64,000 nt of DNA from Haberlea rhodopensis. Lineage: Eukaryota; Streptophyta; Magnoliopsida; Lamiales; Gesneriaceae. This document shows, piece after piece, positions 1 to 12,677 of the stretch. A model generated the notes under the pieces. That model was not told the origin of the DNA, ran no database searches, and saw only the letters and a list, made by a program, of their open reading frames with translations. Position 1 is the stretch's first letter; the number at the start of each line of letters is the position of its first letter. The stretch lies in the NCBI GenBank assembly GCA_907163345.1, contig CAJQUN010000040.1, positions 2,232,001 through 2,296,000 of the forward strand. The letters run 5' to 3'. A program made the translations under genes and the position numbers.

Positions 1-201
1 GCACCCTTAGATATTCGAAAGATCGAAGTAAATTAGTAAACATGTACAACATCCTCGTGATTAAGAAACGAGCATACATAGTATACACATAAAATTCACC
101 ATTTTCAAGTAAAATATTATATACTTCACGTGTTGTTTTTGAAAAAAATCTGAATTTAAGATCGTGTCTCCTTTCGGTTAGAGTTCGAGTTCGAGCGATG
201 A

Positions 202-268
<67 letters not shown>

Positions 269-528
269 GACTGCAAAATAAGAAATCATGCATGATGCCA
301 GCATTAAATGGAGAAGTTACTGATAACCTAACCTAATTCGCACAAAACCTAACTGTGCAACATTAAATTCAAGCAAAGGCAAAGTATGAGCCTTCCTTAA
401 TAAATGCTCTTTTGTTTGTAGAGTTGCTTGTTACCCTCACCATTCACGCTTTTCTCCTGTATCTCATATGGAAAGGGTTTCCATTTTCCTCTCCAAATTA
501 AGAATATTTGCACAAGAAATTATATATT
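1..528. other. upstream region of the HHP-like gene
   Basis: No coding potential is visible. The stretch holds a long (TA)n tract at about 204-265 and, just before it, a TCGAGTTCGAG-type motif (near 187-197) like the B-box motif seen in SINE-like repeats elsewhere in the window. The last 100 bases are probably promoter and 5' UTR of the gene that starts at 529. Confidence 0.5.
204..265. repeat. (TA)n microsatellite
   Basis: An uninterrupted run of about 31 TA dinucleotides, seen directly. Likely to vary in length between individuals. Confidence 0.97.
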
Positions 529-2707
529 ATGGTAAGTAGCAGTAAAGGGTCTGTTTGGAAGAGGAAAGTTAAAGGGATGGATCAAGAAAATGATGGAAAG
601 CTTTGCACACAAGAGAAGAATAGTATCAGCAAGAAAAGGATTGGTTGCAGATATTCTAAAGGGAAAAATTATCCTCTTTTATCCTATCATGAGTTGCCGG
701 AGTATTTGAAGGATAATGAATACATATTGAATTATTATAGGGTTGAGTGGCCTCTGAAACAGGCTTTTTTTAGTGTGTTTCGATGGCATAACGAGACACT
801 GAATGTGTGGACGTGAGTAAATATATTTTTTAATTTCTTGTCATACTAAGTTTACACACTTTTATTAAATTTGTAAGATTTGACTTCTTGCAGGCATTTG
901 CTTGGGTTCTTGTTGTTTTTGGGATTGACAGTGGCAAATGTAAAGTACGTGCCTCAGGTTGCAGATCTCATCACAGTATTTGCTGGGTAATTTCAAGAAA
1001 TTTCTAGTTTTATCCCTTTTTTCTCGTGTGCTTGCAGGACATGTGTGATTGAATATTTAATTTCTGTGGTTGATAAAAAAATAATTATATTTTTGAGACA
1101 TATTTTACTTGCAACAAGTTTGGAGAGTGGGTCAGAAAGGAGGATTTTGGTGGAGGGAGGCGAGACGGACAGGGTAGGGATGACTCAAAAGACTTGGTAG
1201 TTGTATGAAATGTATGAAAGGACATCAATTCTTTTTGTATAACCTTGAGAAAACCATTGTCTTTTTTTAAAATTTTGTCCCATTTGTTCTAATGTTTTCA
1301 TATTCAAAGTTGACAGTAACTGGAAAATTTGTCTTACTTTCTGGCCATGATTCATTAAGTTCTTGAAAAAACAAGTCAAATTGAAATTAAAGAGAAATTG
1401 CCCCAGAGCAGTTATTAGTTGTCTCTTATAAAATTCAATAATAGACAGGGACATTAACTATGATCTGTCAACTGTCACCCACTTTTTTTAAAAGTTTTAT
1501 CATCTAGTGGATTTAATTGAAGCCAATAAGTAATACCGTCACGGTCCTCGTTGCAATCCAACCATCCATATAAAATATTAATCGAAGGCGGGATGACTTT
1601 GGGACAACATCAAAATAACCCAAGTTATATATTGTTACGGTACCATAAATTCTTCGGTCCTACCAAAACCCAAAATTTATTGAAAATCCAAATGATAAAT
1701 ACAAAAGCGTAAAACCCAAGGGAAATATTTGACATTGCTTTTATGTCTTGGTTTACTAGAAATATCACAAATACTTCCGAATAGATAAAAGGGAAGGGCA
1801 TTGTGGTGAAATATGTTGTTTGTGAGCTAAATTCAGACAAAAATGCAAATTAACGTTTCCACAAAGCAAGGAAATGATGCGTATTGCTATGTTTTACAGG
1901 CAATACCCATCAGCAAATATATCCAAGAATTTCTACCTGGTGAGTTCCCCTCATTCAAGTACCCAACTCCTCAAGTTTCTTTAAATTTTTTTATGATAAT
2001 AATGAGAATTCGAATACTTTCCACTTCAGGGGCCGACAAAACTGATCGACATGAAGCAAGAATTGCATATGAAAATCGACACAACCTCACGGGAAACCGC
2101 CACTACGAATTGGCCATTTTATGTGTACTTAAGCGGTTCCATGTTCTGTCTCCTCTCAAGTAGCATCTGCCATCTCTTCTGTTGCCATTCACACCACCTT
2201 AACTTACTGCTAGTACAAATGGATTATGTTGGCATAACTGCCATGATAATTACGTCCTACTTCCCCGCCATGTACTACATTTTCCAGTGCACCCCGCATT
2301 GGCAAGTCGTTTACCTGACAGGTATCACGATCATCGGGATTTGCACCATCATCACCTTGCTTTCTCCGGCTTTTTCTACTGGGAAATATCGCTCTTTTCG
2401 AGCTTTGCTTTTCGTATCCATGGGATTGATTGGTTTGATACCGGCGATTCATGCTGTCATTGTGAATTGGGACGATCCCCGCCGTAATGTTACATTGGCA
2501 TATGAATCTGTCATGGCTTTATCGTATTTGACCGGGACGATGTTCTATGTTTGCCGGATTCCTGAGCGGTGGAAGCCGGGGTTCTTCGACCTTGCCGGAC
2601 ATAGCCATCAAATCTTCCATGTGTTTGTTGTGTTTGGGGCATTGGCACATTATGGTGCTGCAAGATTGTTCTTGAGATATCGTGGTCAGATGGGGTGTGA
2701 CAAATAG
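529..2707 (+). CDS. HHP: heptahelical transmembrane protein, PAQR/HHP family
   Basis: This encodes a seven-helix membrane protein of the plant HHP group, related to animal adiponectin/progestin receptors (PAQR, hemolysin-III fold); the Arabidopsis members are linked to stress and hormone responses. Four exons are inferred: 529-812, 894-986, 1900-1939 and 2030-2707, all with GT-AG junctions and consistent phase, giving about 364 residues. A soluble N-terminus holds the family signature LPEYLKDNEYI and HNETLNVWTH. Hydrophobic helices follow. Conserved polar residues of the PAQR core are seen in SSSICHLFCCHS and near the C-terminus in GHSHQIFHV, which supply the usual metal-site histidines. ATG 529 is the first in-frame ATG; an apparent earlier start at 508 is TTG. 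The 913-bp second intron contains nothing recognisable. Family assignment is firm; the exact paralogue is not resolved. Confidence 0.9.
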
Positions 2708-2759
2708 TTTGATGTTCACATGTAACGTCTCTTGCCAGATGACTGCCAAATGAAGCATA

Positions 2760-3929
2760 TTTTTTTTTATATATGTAGATGAATGGCTTATATTTTTAAT
2801 AGATTCTTATATCCACTGAAAGGATAAACCCGGTGAAAGGAACTCCCGCTACATACAGAATTAGGAAAGGGGTCAGATGAAATATTTAGGTGGTTTTTAA
2901 GGCCCTATAGTTTAAACTTCAAAACCGCATGTTTCAATGTTGCAAAATGGCAATTCTCGATTGTAATATTTAATTTATAAACTATGATTGTATAATGGAA
3001 GTGTAAGATCAGGCATCGTAGAATAGCCTTCCGTTTTTGTTTTTGTTTTTGTTTTTTCCCCATTTTAGAGCAATAAGTTTTTTTTGGTTTAGCAGTGTAA
3101 AATTATGATATAAAATCAAAGTTAACTTGCAAAAGAATAATACATTAAACACAAGTTCAAATAATAATAATATTATTATTGTTAGATCTCGACTTAGAAA
3201 AATTGTATACAACATACAAATGTTTGAAACCTTTGAATAGCTCATAATAGATAGAAACCCAATCAGAGGCAACCCAAAAAAACGCTACACACACAGTCCT
3301 CACCAAAGTGAGTCCAATTTAATTTTTTTTTATTTTTATTTTTTCAGATTGTTTTTTTGAAATTAAAAATAATATAGCCTATGCATGACAAAAATGAAAG
3401 AGATATATTTTAAGGATATGATATCTAAAATGTCTTAAACCCTTGTTAGGATCATGGACGGTGTAATCCTCTTTTAACACCATACACCAACTAAAGCAAA
3501 AGTCAATGAATAAGCAAGTGTAAATGTAAACATTGAAAAACAAATAATAATTAAAATGCTAGCATCTACATGAGTATCGGTTTTGTGTTTGCTTAATAAT
3601 CTCAAGAATGCATGCCCCTCTGATTTCAATCGAATCCCGAGGAAGCCTGCATTTGAATCTAAACTAAGTCTCGAAACCCAGATATGGGAATCTTTAGTAA
3701 CCAAAATTAAGCCACGTCAACTACCACCAAAAACTAATAATCGAAAATAAAAGTATTATTCTTTCAGATGAACAATTTATGTTACAAAAACTCCTTTCAA
3801 AAGGCTTACTTGCTAATGCGGTGCTTATCCTTGTCCTCGACGTAACCAAGTCTCTTTAAGGAAGTTAAGGCTGTTTCAAGACAAAGTGAGTCAGAGGCCG
3901 GAGACCAATAAAACAACAAAACGCAACCA
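2760..3929. other. intergenic, AT-rich, no gene seen
   Basis: This lies between the convergent 3' ends of the HHP-like gene and NOT10. It has low-complexity T and AT runs (for example GTTTTT repeats near 3036-3056) and only short chance ORFs. It presumably holds the two 3' UTRs and polyadenylation regions. Confidence 0.5.
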
Positions 3930-6513
3930 TCAAGAAAAGCCATTCAATTTTAAACCCCAGGGAAAGAACCGAATTCCTGTGTGACATCTCAATTTGGCAA
4001 GAGCTTCTTGTGTTTTGCCGCACTTTAGATCCACGTAAATTGCCGTAACAACAGCCTGGGTAGCGTTGGGTGTTTCAGATAAAGCTTTCATCACAAAGTG
4101 TTGGGCTCGTTCAAGATCGCACATCAACGCACAATTGACAGCAAAGTTCGCACAAAAAATTCCACGAGCCTCTTCAGGACTGGGAAACACGGATAGTTTG
4201 GAGTCATTTCCTGAAGAGCCAGTATTAGGAGCCCCTGACCCACCGTTTGAGTCCTCGTTGTCGACCTCCTTTTCCATCGTCACTTTTTCACAGTCCTCTT
4301 GGCTGTATGGAAGCTCCACGTTGTTTCCATCAGACACATACATCATCAAATAGTCAGCAGCTTCCTTCGGCTTATTTAGCAGGCATAATGCCTCAGCTAC
4401 ATACATAAGCCCAAGGAACACGTATATTCTTGAGCATTCTGGTAGTTTCAACAGAGACTTTGCTGTCGACAGGGCTTTCAAAGGATTTCCAAGTCCCAGC
4501 TCTACATACGCCAAATCTGCGAGCACTGCTTGCTTTATCATCCTGTTCTCCTTCATACCAAAGTCTTCGTATTCGGTAATAGAATTTTGCAATGACATAA
4601 TTAGATTGTTTCCGACCCTTTGTTCTTTCACTTCACCATTTGAATTAACCTGGCTTGTGGCAGATGACAAATTAGATTCCTTGAGATCGCTACCTGCGGT
4701 ATTCTTGTTATTTGTACTCTGCAGCGGTGGCGTTTCTATTGATTCACTTTCCTCTGAACTAGGAGCTGAACCACATCTAGAACTTTTTGACTCCATTGAA
4801 TCCAACAAATGCATAGAATTGACCAAACAATGCCGGGCATGAGACAATGAGAGACCACGCTGCCTGCCATCACTTGGAAATAAATCATCTTTTACGATAT
4901 ATTCAAGCTGGTCATCTGATGAAACCTGATAACCCAGTGCAAGTTGCCTCCATTTCCCCTTCCCAATGACATTAACTCTAATATCAGATCTGTCATTTGA
5001 GGAAGGACTAGATTTTATCAATCCCTTTTCTAAGGCCATTAGACAGCACTCAGCAATCCGTAGCCACAAAAGAGGTTGATTGTAAAACATTAAGCTGGCG
5101 GTTTGGAAACAGCGAGCAGCATGGAAAGGTCTACCACAGGCCAAGGAATGCACGCCACAATTATATGTTATCAGAAAGGATTTATCCTGAGACAAAGTTA
5201 CGAGTTTTGGAGGTTTTTCCTTCCTTACGAGCAAGCTGTTATTTAGGGCTTTAGAAAAGAATAAACCTGAGGTGTGATGCTTCCCAAGTCGATAATAGAT
5301 GCACCCGAGATTATTGTAGTACATGCTAGATATTCCAGTTTCTGAGTGGTTACTTGATGCCAGTAAAAGCTTGATCGCTTTGCGATGGTTCCCACGAGCA
5401 TATTCGAGCTGTGACTTCAAATAGAGAGCCAAGGGATAATCTTTGCCACGAGCTATGTTCATAGCCATCTTAACTTCACGTTTGGCTGCCTTCAGGTTTC
5501 GGGTGAGAAGCAGAAAGCGAACTTTGTAAAGATACAACTTAAGCCTTAAATCAACAGCTGGTAGGGACTCAACAGCTTGGATCCTCGAGAGATCATTAGA
5601 AGATGGAATGCCCAGTCTTTGAAGGTTTCGGCCACTAATGCCAAGAGAAGATAATAACGGCAATGATTCATCATCAAGTGCTTCATCTGATAACGTGCCA
5701 ATCAAAGAATTCTCCAATGCATTTGAAGTGTCAGCAGAGTCAGAATGAAAAGCATCAGAAATAGTTGAGTTGCTGGGAATTGAAGCAGAGATTGATGCTG
5801 AAAAAGGTTGTTGCTGTGTAGAGAGGCCGTTATCTACTTGATTGGTCAAGCTACTGACACAAAAAACCTTGTCGATGTAGCTTATCACATCCTGAAACAA
5901 TAACTTTTATTTGACCCACATAAAAAAGACACGATAAAGAGTTAAAGAAATAGACAATAGTAAATCTTATTACGTGGAGATATGACAAGTAACTGATGAT
6001 ACACCGTAAGAGTGACTGAACTTATCAGGCTATAACTAAAACCGGTCTTCATATTCAAATTACATTTATTAAAAGATTTATGTAAGAAAAGAACCCATCA
6101 GAAAGAGTAGAAGAGATCTCATATACCGATTCATACCAAAACTGCACACGAGAAGAGCAAGCAAGAGTTAAATCTAACTAGAATGAAAGGCACAAGCTGT
6201 CAAAGCGAAGACATATTTAACCCCAAAGTTTGAATTTCATCCGTCATTTTTTATCATCTAGGACTTCCAAGCCATGTATTCTCACAAGGATACTTTAGCC
6301 CATTGCCCGGCGATGTAGGTTATAGGAGTTTATGCCAACAATATTAAATAACAGCTCAATACTCCATAACCATGCAATCGTGCAAAAAATCAAAGATTTG
6401 TGTTAAATTGATATGATATTACACTCAGGCAAACAGAGTGCTCAATCTTAAATTTCTATGAGAATCTTTCTTTAGGAAGACTGCTAGCCAAATAATTAAT
6501 CTTACTGCACCAC

Positions 6514-6582
<69 letters not shown>

Positions 6583-9500
6583 AACAGAAGCCTTTGCACA
6601 GAGGATGAGACCAGGAAATAAAAAGCAATGAGCTGCTGAATCGAACTTGTTAAGCACTCAGAGAATTTGGGGAACACCTAATAATTCCAAACTTTGATCG
6701 AGACAGTTTTATGTAGAAGCAATCGACACTCATAAGTATCGTTAACAAAGTGAGAACCTCATATAATTAAGGCAATAGCCTCTAATACTAACAATATTTA
6801 AAAAAAAAAACTGATAATAAATCACAAAGTTTGTTGTTCACAATCATATGTTGTTCCAATTCATTTAGCAACTAGTACCAAGCAGAGAAATCACAAAAAA
6901 CGTTGTTACCACCATTCTTAAAACCATTCTATGACACTTCTTTTTAGATTTTAGTCACATAAAATCTAAATTATTGTTTTTTCAAATAAGAAACAAGATT
7001 CATTAATAAATTTAAAGCATATTTATTGTGGACCTAGCAGGACTTTTGTCATTTTTTTGAAACATGGAATAAGATCCTCTGGTCAATACAAACTTTAATC
7101 TTCACACTATATGTTCAAGGTAATTGATAGAGGCCTATAGCTTTCATTAAGCCCAGTATATAGGTAAAATATCTCTCAGGATATATAACTATGAAATTTG
7201 CATCCAACTATTTAAAATTACTGGAAAATTGTTAATCTTTGTGTCTACCATGATTGCCCATTATAAGAGCATCTAAAGAATATATTCAAATCCATACAGA
7301 GAAGAAAAGGGGAAACACCAACTCATAAGGGGAAAGCTCCTCCAAACAAGTCACAGAAAAAAGCACTGCTTTGAAAATTATAAAAAAAATATCACTATGG
7401 AAAAGCAATTTTGTCCATAGTTGAGAGATTCAAACAGCTATTTCACACATACTATCACATGCTGGTCATGAACACATCAGCTGGCTATTTTAAATTTCCA
7501 TCATAGTTAAACCACTTGCAATTTAATGCATAATACATCATACCCTATGTTTTTCAGGTAAAAAATGATAACACTATCTATTCCTTGAGAAAGAACTATT
7601 GGAACTAAAGGGATAATAGTCTTGATCATATTTAGACAAAAGTGAGTAAAAAAACCTCCGCTTAAGAATACCAAATCCATTTTTGAGATAGTTTGTACTT
7701 ACAGAAGATTTTGATGCATGCTGAGAAAGTAATGCAACATCCAGCAACAAAAGGCAAATACGAAGTGCAGTCCCCTGTACAATAGTGACAGTCAATAGGT
7801 TAATCAGAATTCACAAGTAAGAAATATCGTAACATGGAATACATAATACTTGCTTACCTCATGAATAGGTTCAATGTTCTGATATAAAGTGTCCAAACAT
7901 GAGAATGATTTCGCATACTCATGAAGATGGAACCAGACAACTGCCTGCGGTAAGAATCATAAATGCAAACTGGGGATTGGAAAAAAAAATCTGGACCAAA
8001 TCAACTTGTTAACAGTGCCATACTACATGAAACATACTATGTTGAACATTGCCACCGAGGTGTCAAATTCATCACCACGAACAACAGTGGAACTAGAAAC
8101 CTGATGCACCACCACATTATTAGTTCCCCTCATGCTAGCAGTTGTATCTTTGCTTCCGGTGTGCCGGTCAACCTCTAAGTGTTCTCTAGATGCACAAGCA
8201 AGCTCTTCATTTTGTTTCTAGATCGAGGGAAAGAGGAAATTCAGTGTAAGAATAAGCGAAAGCAACATTGTAATTGGTTGGAATGCTTTCGCATTAAAAA
8301 TCAAGAATACAACATAAAGCGGAAATCAATATGACCAGCAATCCTATTCTTACAAAGGGTAACATTGAAAATTTTGCAACTACTAACTGCATTACAAATC
8401 ACTTATTATTGCCTAGACCGAAAATTAAAAGGTGAAGGTAATAATCAGAGGAGGCTGGCATGCAAAGCTTATTATTAATTGGCAAAGATGAATGGTTTCA
8501 TCACGAAAAGGCTGCCTTCTCTTCTTCCTTTTACGTCCTGTCTGCTAAAAATTGTTAAACAATGAAAACAATTCTATTTAATCAACTTGAAGCATTCGAT
8601 TGATGTCAGTATCATCCCAGCAAGACGCATATATAATATTTATTTCTCTGGTACCTAACATTCCAAGTCATCATCATAAAATCCCATTCAAATAGAAAGA
8701 TGTGTAAGTAGGAAGATGAATAAAATCCCTAAACAAAGAAAGAGAGTGGGAAAGTATCATCTAAGTACAAACCTTGATGTTTTCAAGTGCTTGAAGAAGC
8801 CTTTTAGGATTTGAACAACCATCTTGAATGTTCTCCACAATTGCTATATTATGAAGAATCTAAAAATGGGAAATAAAATTAAGAAAAGGTACATCAATAA
8901 GACAGAAACTGCAAATGAGACAATCTGCTCACAGAAATTAAATTGAATCAGTAGTTCTAATGTTTTGAAACCAACAATTGAAACAGACTTGACGACCAAT
9001 AGTTCTGGTGTGAATTCAAGGAAATTATTTTTATTCAACTTGGCCGTTTAGTAACTTACTGAGACTGGTCAAATTAATCATGCATTAAACTTTCATGTTC
9101 CTTTCACATTTCATTTTAAAATTTAAATCTCAGTCCAAACTAAGTCATTCGCATGTTTTCAGCACATGTTTGACTGATCACAAATATGCAGGCCTCACAC
9201 AGCAATGTCTCAATATGCTTGTGTTATTGAGGGACAATTGATGAAAGACAACCTAAAACAATGCTGAAGAATGTCTAGAGAAAAAAAACAAGCCTTCAAA
9301 CAAAATAAATGATTAAAACATAAGAGAAAATCAAACAACGCCCTTGGAATCTCTCCATGATACCATGGACAACTCCAACGCTTCACTAAAATGGCGGGAA
9401 ACACCATTTTAGAGCAGTTGAGTTGCTCCCACAGGGGATCCATTTTCTGCGCTAAAATGACGTCTCCGATTTCCCTGCACCAAATTTTGTGCTGAATGTT

Positions 9501-10651
9501 TTACTTCTTACTTTTTTTATTTTTTTTGAATTTTTATTTATTTTTTAACAATTATAAATAATTGATAAATGGTTTATCTTAATAAATAAACAATATAATA
9601 TGTATATGTGTAATGTATCTGAATTTTATTATTTTAATGGCTTCAAAAGTGTCACTCAGTTCCCCCAATTTCTAAAAAATAATAACCCTTTGCGCCAGCC
9701 ATAAGTCATTTTTGTTAGCAAAATTACGCAGTTCCGGCAAGCTCAGGTGAACCAATTTAAAAGCAAAAAAGTAAGATGTGGGAGCAGAAGGAGAAGAAAA
9801 GAATTCTATAAGATCATGGCTTCAGAAAGTGTCACTCAGTTTCCCCAATTTATTTGATGCCTAAGAACATAATGGTCAACAAGACAGCAGAGAAAACTCG
9901 AACTCAATTCCCATTCCAGAACCGAGAGAAGTCAAAAATTACAAGAAACAGATCACAAACTCTCAAGCGAAGATTAATAAAAAAAAACGCTATGGAACTC
10001 ATACCTCTGTAACCATACAAGAAAAGCCTTAATTTATTAAACATACATCCACATATTATGGCATCAAATACGACCCAAAAAAAGGAGGAACAGCAATAGT
10101 ACAACTTAATCAGATAATTTGCCGTGATACCACAAACAGTCGATCCTGAAGTTACCAGTGGGTAATCACAACGTGAATCTCAAATTGGCATCGGTATCTC
10201 GAAATAAATTATACCAATCCAACGACAAATTCGAAAATTTGAAATCATCAGCAAAGGCAACAGAAAGGAAAAAGAGAAAACAAAAGAAACTTCTCAATTC
10301 ATCACGAGCTAAACTCTCTTCCATTAACGCCAGCGACGCTATCCTGATATTCCTAGTGATATCAGTAAAAAAAAAAAAAAAACTAAAAGAATCGAAATTA
10401 TAGATAAAACCATAAATCTAAATTTCCTTGAACTAAACTATAAGTTTACCCACCTTCGGATTCCGCTGCTTCTTCTGCGACAACTGATTCAAAATCCTCA
10501 AACAATCTACGTACTTCCCAGCCTGAAAGAGCAAAGCAGCTTCCTTCGCAAGACCCACAGCTACAGACAAAACGCCGTCGTTCTCCGCTACCGAGGCCAA
10601 CGGCGAAGCATCGCTATTAGGAGAGGGCAATGGCATCGAATTTGAATCCAT
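3930..10651 (-). CDS. NOT10: CCR4-NOT transcription complex subunit 10 (TPR protein)
   Basis: This is the plant orthologue of CNOT10, a scaffold subunit of the CCR4-NOT deadenylase complex that shortens mRNA poly(A) tails. Six coding exons are inferred on the minus strand, in transcript order: 10651-10454, 8859-8773, 8217-8038, 7944-7858, 7774-7703 and 5891-3930. Every junction is GT-AG in phase 0, giving about 861 residues. The N-terminus reads SVAVGLAKEAALLFQAGKYV, a first TPR-like helix pair. Later segments such as ILHNIAIVENIQDGCSNPKR, YYNNLGCIYYRLGKHHTSGL and ARHCLVNSMHLLD match the CNOT10 TPR array, broken by Ser/Asn-rich linkers. ATG 10651 is preferred over the in-frame upstream ATG at 10747, because the extra residues do not resemble the family. 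Introns are large; intron 1 (8860-10453) and intron 5 (5892-7702) hold repeats. Confidence 0.92.
5892..7702 (-). other. NOT10 intron 5
   Basis: A 1.8-kb intron between the last two coding exons. It is AT-rich, carries a (TA)n tract at about 6517-6579, and shows no ORF or RNA gene that can be supported. Confidence 0.7.
6517..6579. repeat. (TA)n microsatellite in NOT10 intron
   Basis: About 31 TA units in a row, seen directly, inside intron 5 of NOT10. Confidence 0.95.
8860..10453 (-). other. NOT10 intron 1 with degenerate repeats
   Basis: A 1.6-kb first intron. Two near-identical words of about 35 bases (GTGTCACTCAGTT then CCCCAATTT) occur at about 9648-9683 and 9821-9857 in direct orientation, enclosing about 170 bases. 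A less AT-rich block at about 9330-9490 looks unlike its surroundings. No coding potential was recognised. Confidence 0.5.
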
Positions 10652-10747
10652 AACTTCACAGATATATTCAATTAGACCTGAAACGGTACTACAATGCACC
10701 GCAGATAATGGAAACACCCAACTTCCCCCTTCTCCAAAATCCTTCAA

Positions 10748-11779
10748 AATTCACATTCAAAATCTATTATTTCAATTGGAGTGCGAAAGAGTCTTCGATA
10801 GAGATAACGATCTGAGTAGAATCCTAAACCCTAGGGACACAATTTCAGTATGAGAAATGAAGAAAGAGAGATTGATGATAAAAATACGCGTATATGTTTG
10901 TATGATATGTATGTGAGCGTATATATATCATTGGTAGTGAGAATTTAATCTTTTAGGTGCGAAAAATTACTAAACAATTTATAAAAATCATATTTTTATC
11001 TGAAATTTAGCAATGTTTTGTATGAAACATGAGATATTTATTATTTTTACACCAATTTTCACCCGATATTTGATTCAAATTCTACAATAGTTGGAATTAA
11101 ATATTATTTTGTATTCATATATTTCAATTTCGCCATAGTAACGGCGGTTCTGTTAGACCGTATGTTTTGGCCCGTAGATCGTGTCGACATGACACATACC
11201 ATAATTTTTTTTAAATGATTAGACAATAATATATTAAAAAATTATAAAAATTCAACTTGTCGTATTGGATCTAGCTTAAAAAACAAACGGGCCATGCATC
11301 GGAAGTCACATTTCGGTATTGTGCCGGACTGACACTCATATTTAGTACAATTTATTATCTTTATATCATACATTTTTTTTTTTTCGTTCCACTAATAAAA
11401 AACATTAATCTATTAAATTTTGCACATCATGACACCAAAGCAATAGCCAATTGGTTTCACCTTCGCAACGATTAAGAAGACTCAAGTTTTAGTTATACAA
11501 CTTTCCTCCGATGATAAAAAATAAAATAAAATAAAATTTGGCACTATAAATGTACAAAACAGATCTATAAGTTGTTGAACTAATTTAAATAATATCTTAT
11601 TCATACTTCAATAGTTCAACTATTGATAATAATTTGAGGCCCAATGTTTAAAATATTTGGAATAAAATTAATATTAATTATTTATCAAATAGGATACGAA
11701 AACGGTTCAGTGTTTTGATATATATTTTTATCTTTAACGTATAATATTTTAAAAAATGAGAAATAAACCGTACATTATT
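10748..11779. other. NOT10 promoter side and AT-rich intergenic DNA
   Basis: The first 180 bases upstream of NOT10 contain the plant 5'-UTR-like word AAACCCTAGGG (on the plus strand, 10827-10837), consistent with the transcription start region. From about 11140 to 11345 there are GC-richer fragments (GGCCCGTAGATCGTGTCGACA, GGGCCATGCATCGG) that resemble subterminal DNA of a decayed hAT-type element. No gene was seen. Confidence 0.4.
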
Positions 11780-11928
11780 GATCAACTAGGAATCTCAGTC
11801 ATTACACTATTATGGATAAATTCCGGACAATTTGAAAAGTCGACTATTGAAACCAATGCATGTTTAGCTAATTGATGAGTTGCTTCGTTCACTATTCTTC
11901 ACACCAAACTTGTATGAGTTGATAGAAT
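11780..11928 (-). pseudogene. LINE-type RNase H C-terminus, distal piece
   Basis: Read on the minus strand, this piece encodes RIVNEATHQLAKHALVSIV, then a short tail and a TGA stop near 11780. It matches the end of the RNase H domain found at the 3' end of plant LINE (L1-type) polyproteins (pattern R.AN..AH.LAK.A). It is the continuation of the domain that begins beyond 15538; the hAT element at 11929-15537 separates the two. Frameshifts are present near the junction side, so the copy was already decayed. The family match is by eye only. Confidence 0.7.
11921..11928. repeat. 8-bp target-site duplication (left) GATAGAAT
   Basis: It is identical to 15538-15545 at the other end of the hAT element. 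Eight bases is the diagnostic duplication length of hAT transposition. Confidence 0.95.
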
Positions 11929-12677
11929 TAGGAGTGGGAGTAGGGTTCGGGTATTCGGGTTTACACCCGACCCGATCGGGTTTTTCCCGAATCGGGTTTC
12001 TGAACCCGATCGGGATGCTTATTTTTCGGGTTCGGGATCGGGACTATTTTTTGGGTTTTTTTTTGTTCGGGTCGGGTACCCTATACCCGAACCCGATTAT
12101 TGTTCTGAATTTAATTTCATTTTTTAAGTTTCTGAATCTCATTTCTTCACTTCTCTCTTCTCATTTCTCACGGGCTCACGGCAGTGAGGCACACAGCCAC
12201 ACACGAACACCCGCTTCGCTCTCATCTCCTCAACGCCGCACACACGACGGCTGCCGGTCTGCGTTCTTTCCATCCTCAAAGTCACTCGCTCAGTCGCTCT
12301 CCTCTCCTCAACCGACCTCAACGCCGCACGCTGCAGTCGCTGCTCTTCATTCTCACGCCTTCAAAGTCCAGGTTTTGCATTTCTGTTTTGATTAATGTTT
12401 TATGCTTTGTTGTGATTTGGGTGATGGAATCATGGAATGTTTGAGGATTATTGTTGAATATGTTGATTGTTGGGCGTTGGCAACTTCTTTAGAATTTTGG
12501 GCAAAATAAATTTTAGGGCTAAAGTTGAGATGTTCAATTGTTGATTGTATCTTAGATTTTATTGACTTTTCTGTTTTGAATTTGAGAATTGAGATTGTGT
12601 GATTTGTTTCATTTCATGGTCGACAGTTTGAGAATTGAGAAGTTTGATAGTTTGATTTTATATCCTTCTGAAATTAG

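Noticed and set aside
508..528. N-terminal extension of the HHP-like protein
   Set aside because: The frame is open but begins with TTG; the first ATG is at 529.
4066..4842. Plus-strand ORFs opposite NOT10
   Set aside because: Antisense shadows of the long NOT10 last exon.
10652..10747. N-terminal extension of NOT10 from ATG 10747
   Set aside because: The extra 32 residues are unlike the family, and the start at 10651 fits the expected N-terminus; treated as 5' UTR, though not excluded.
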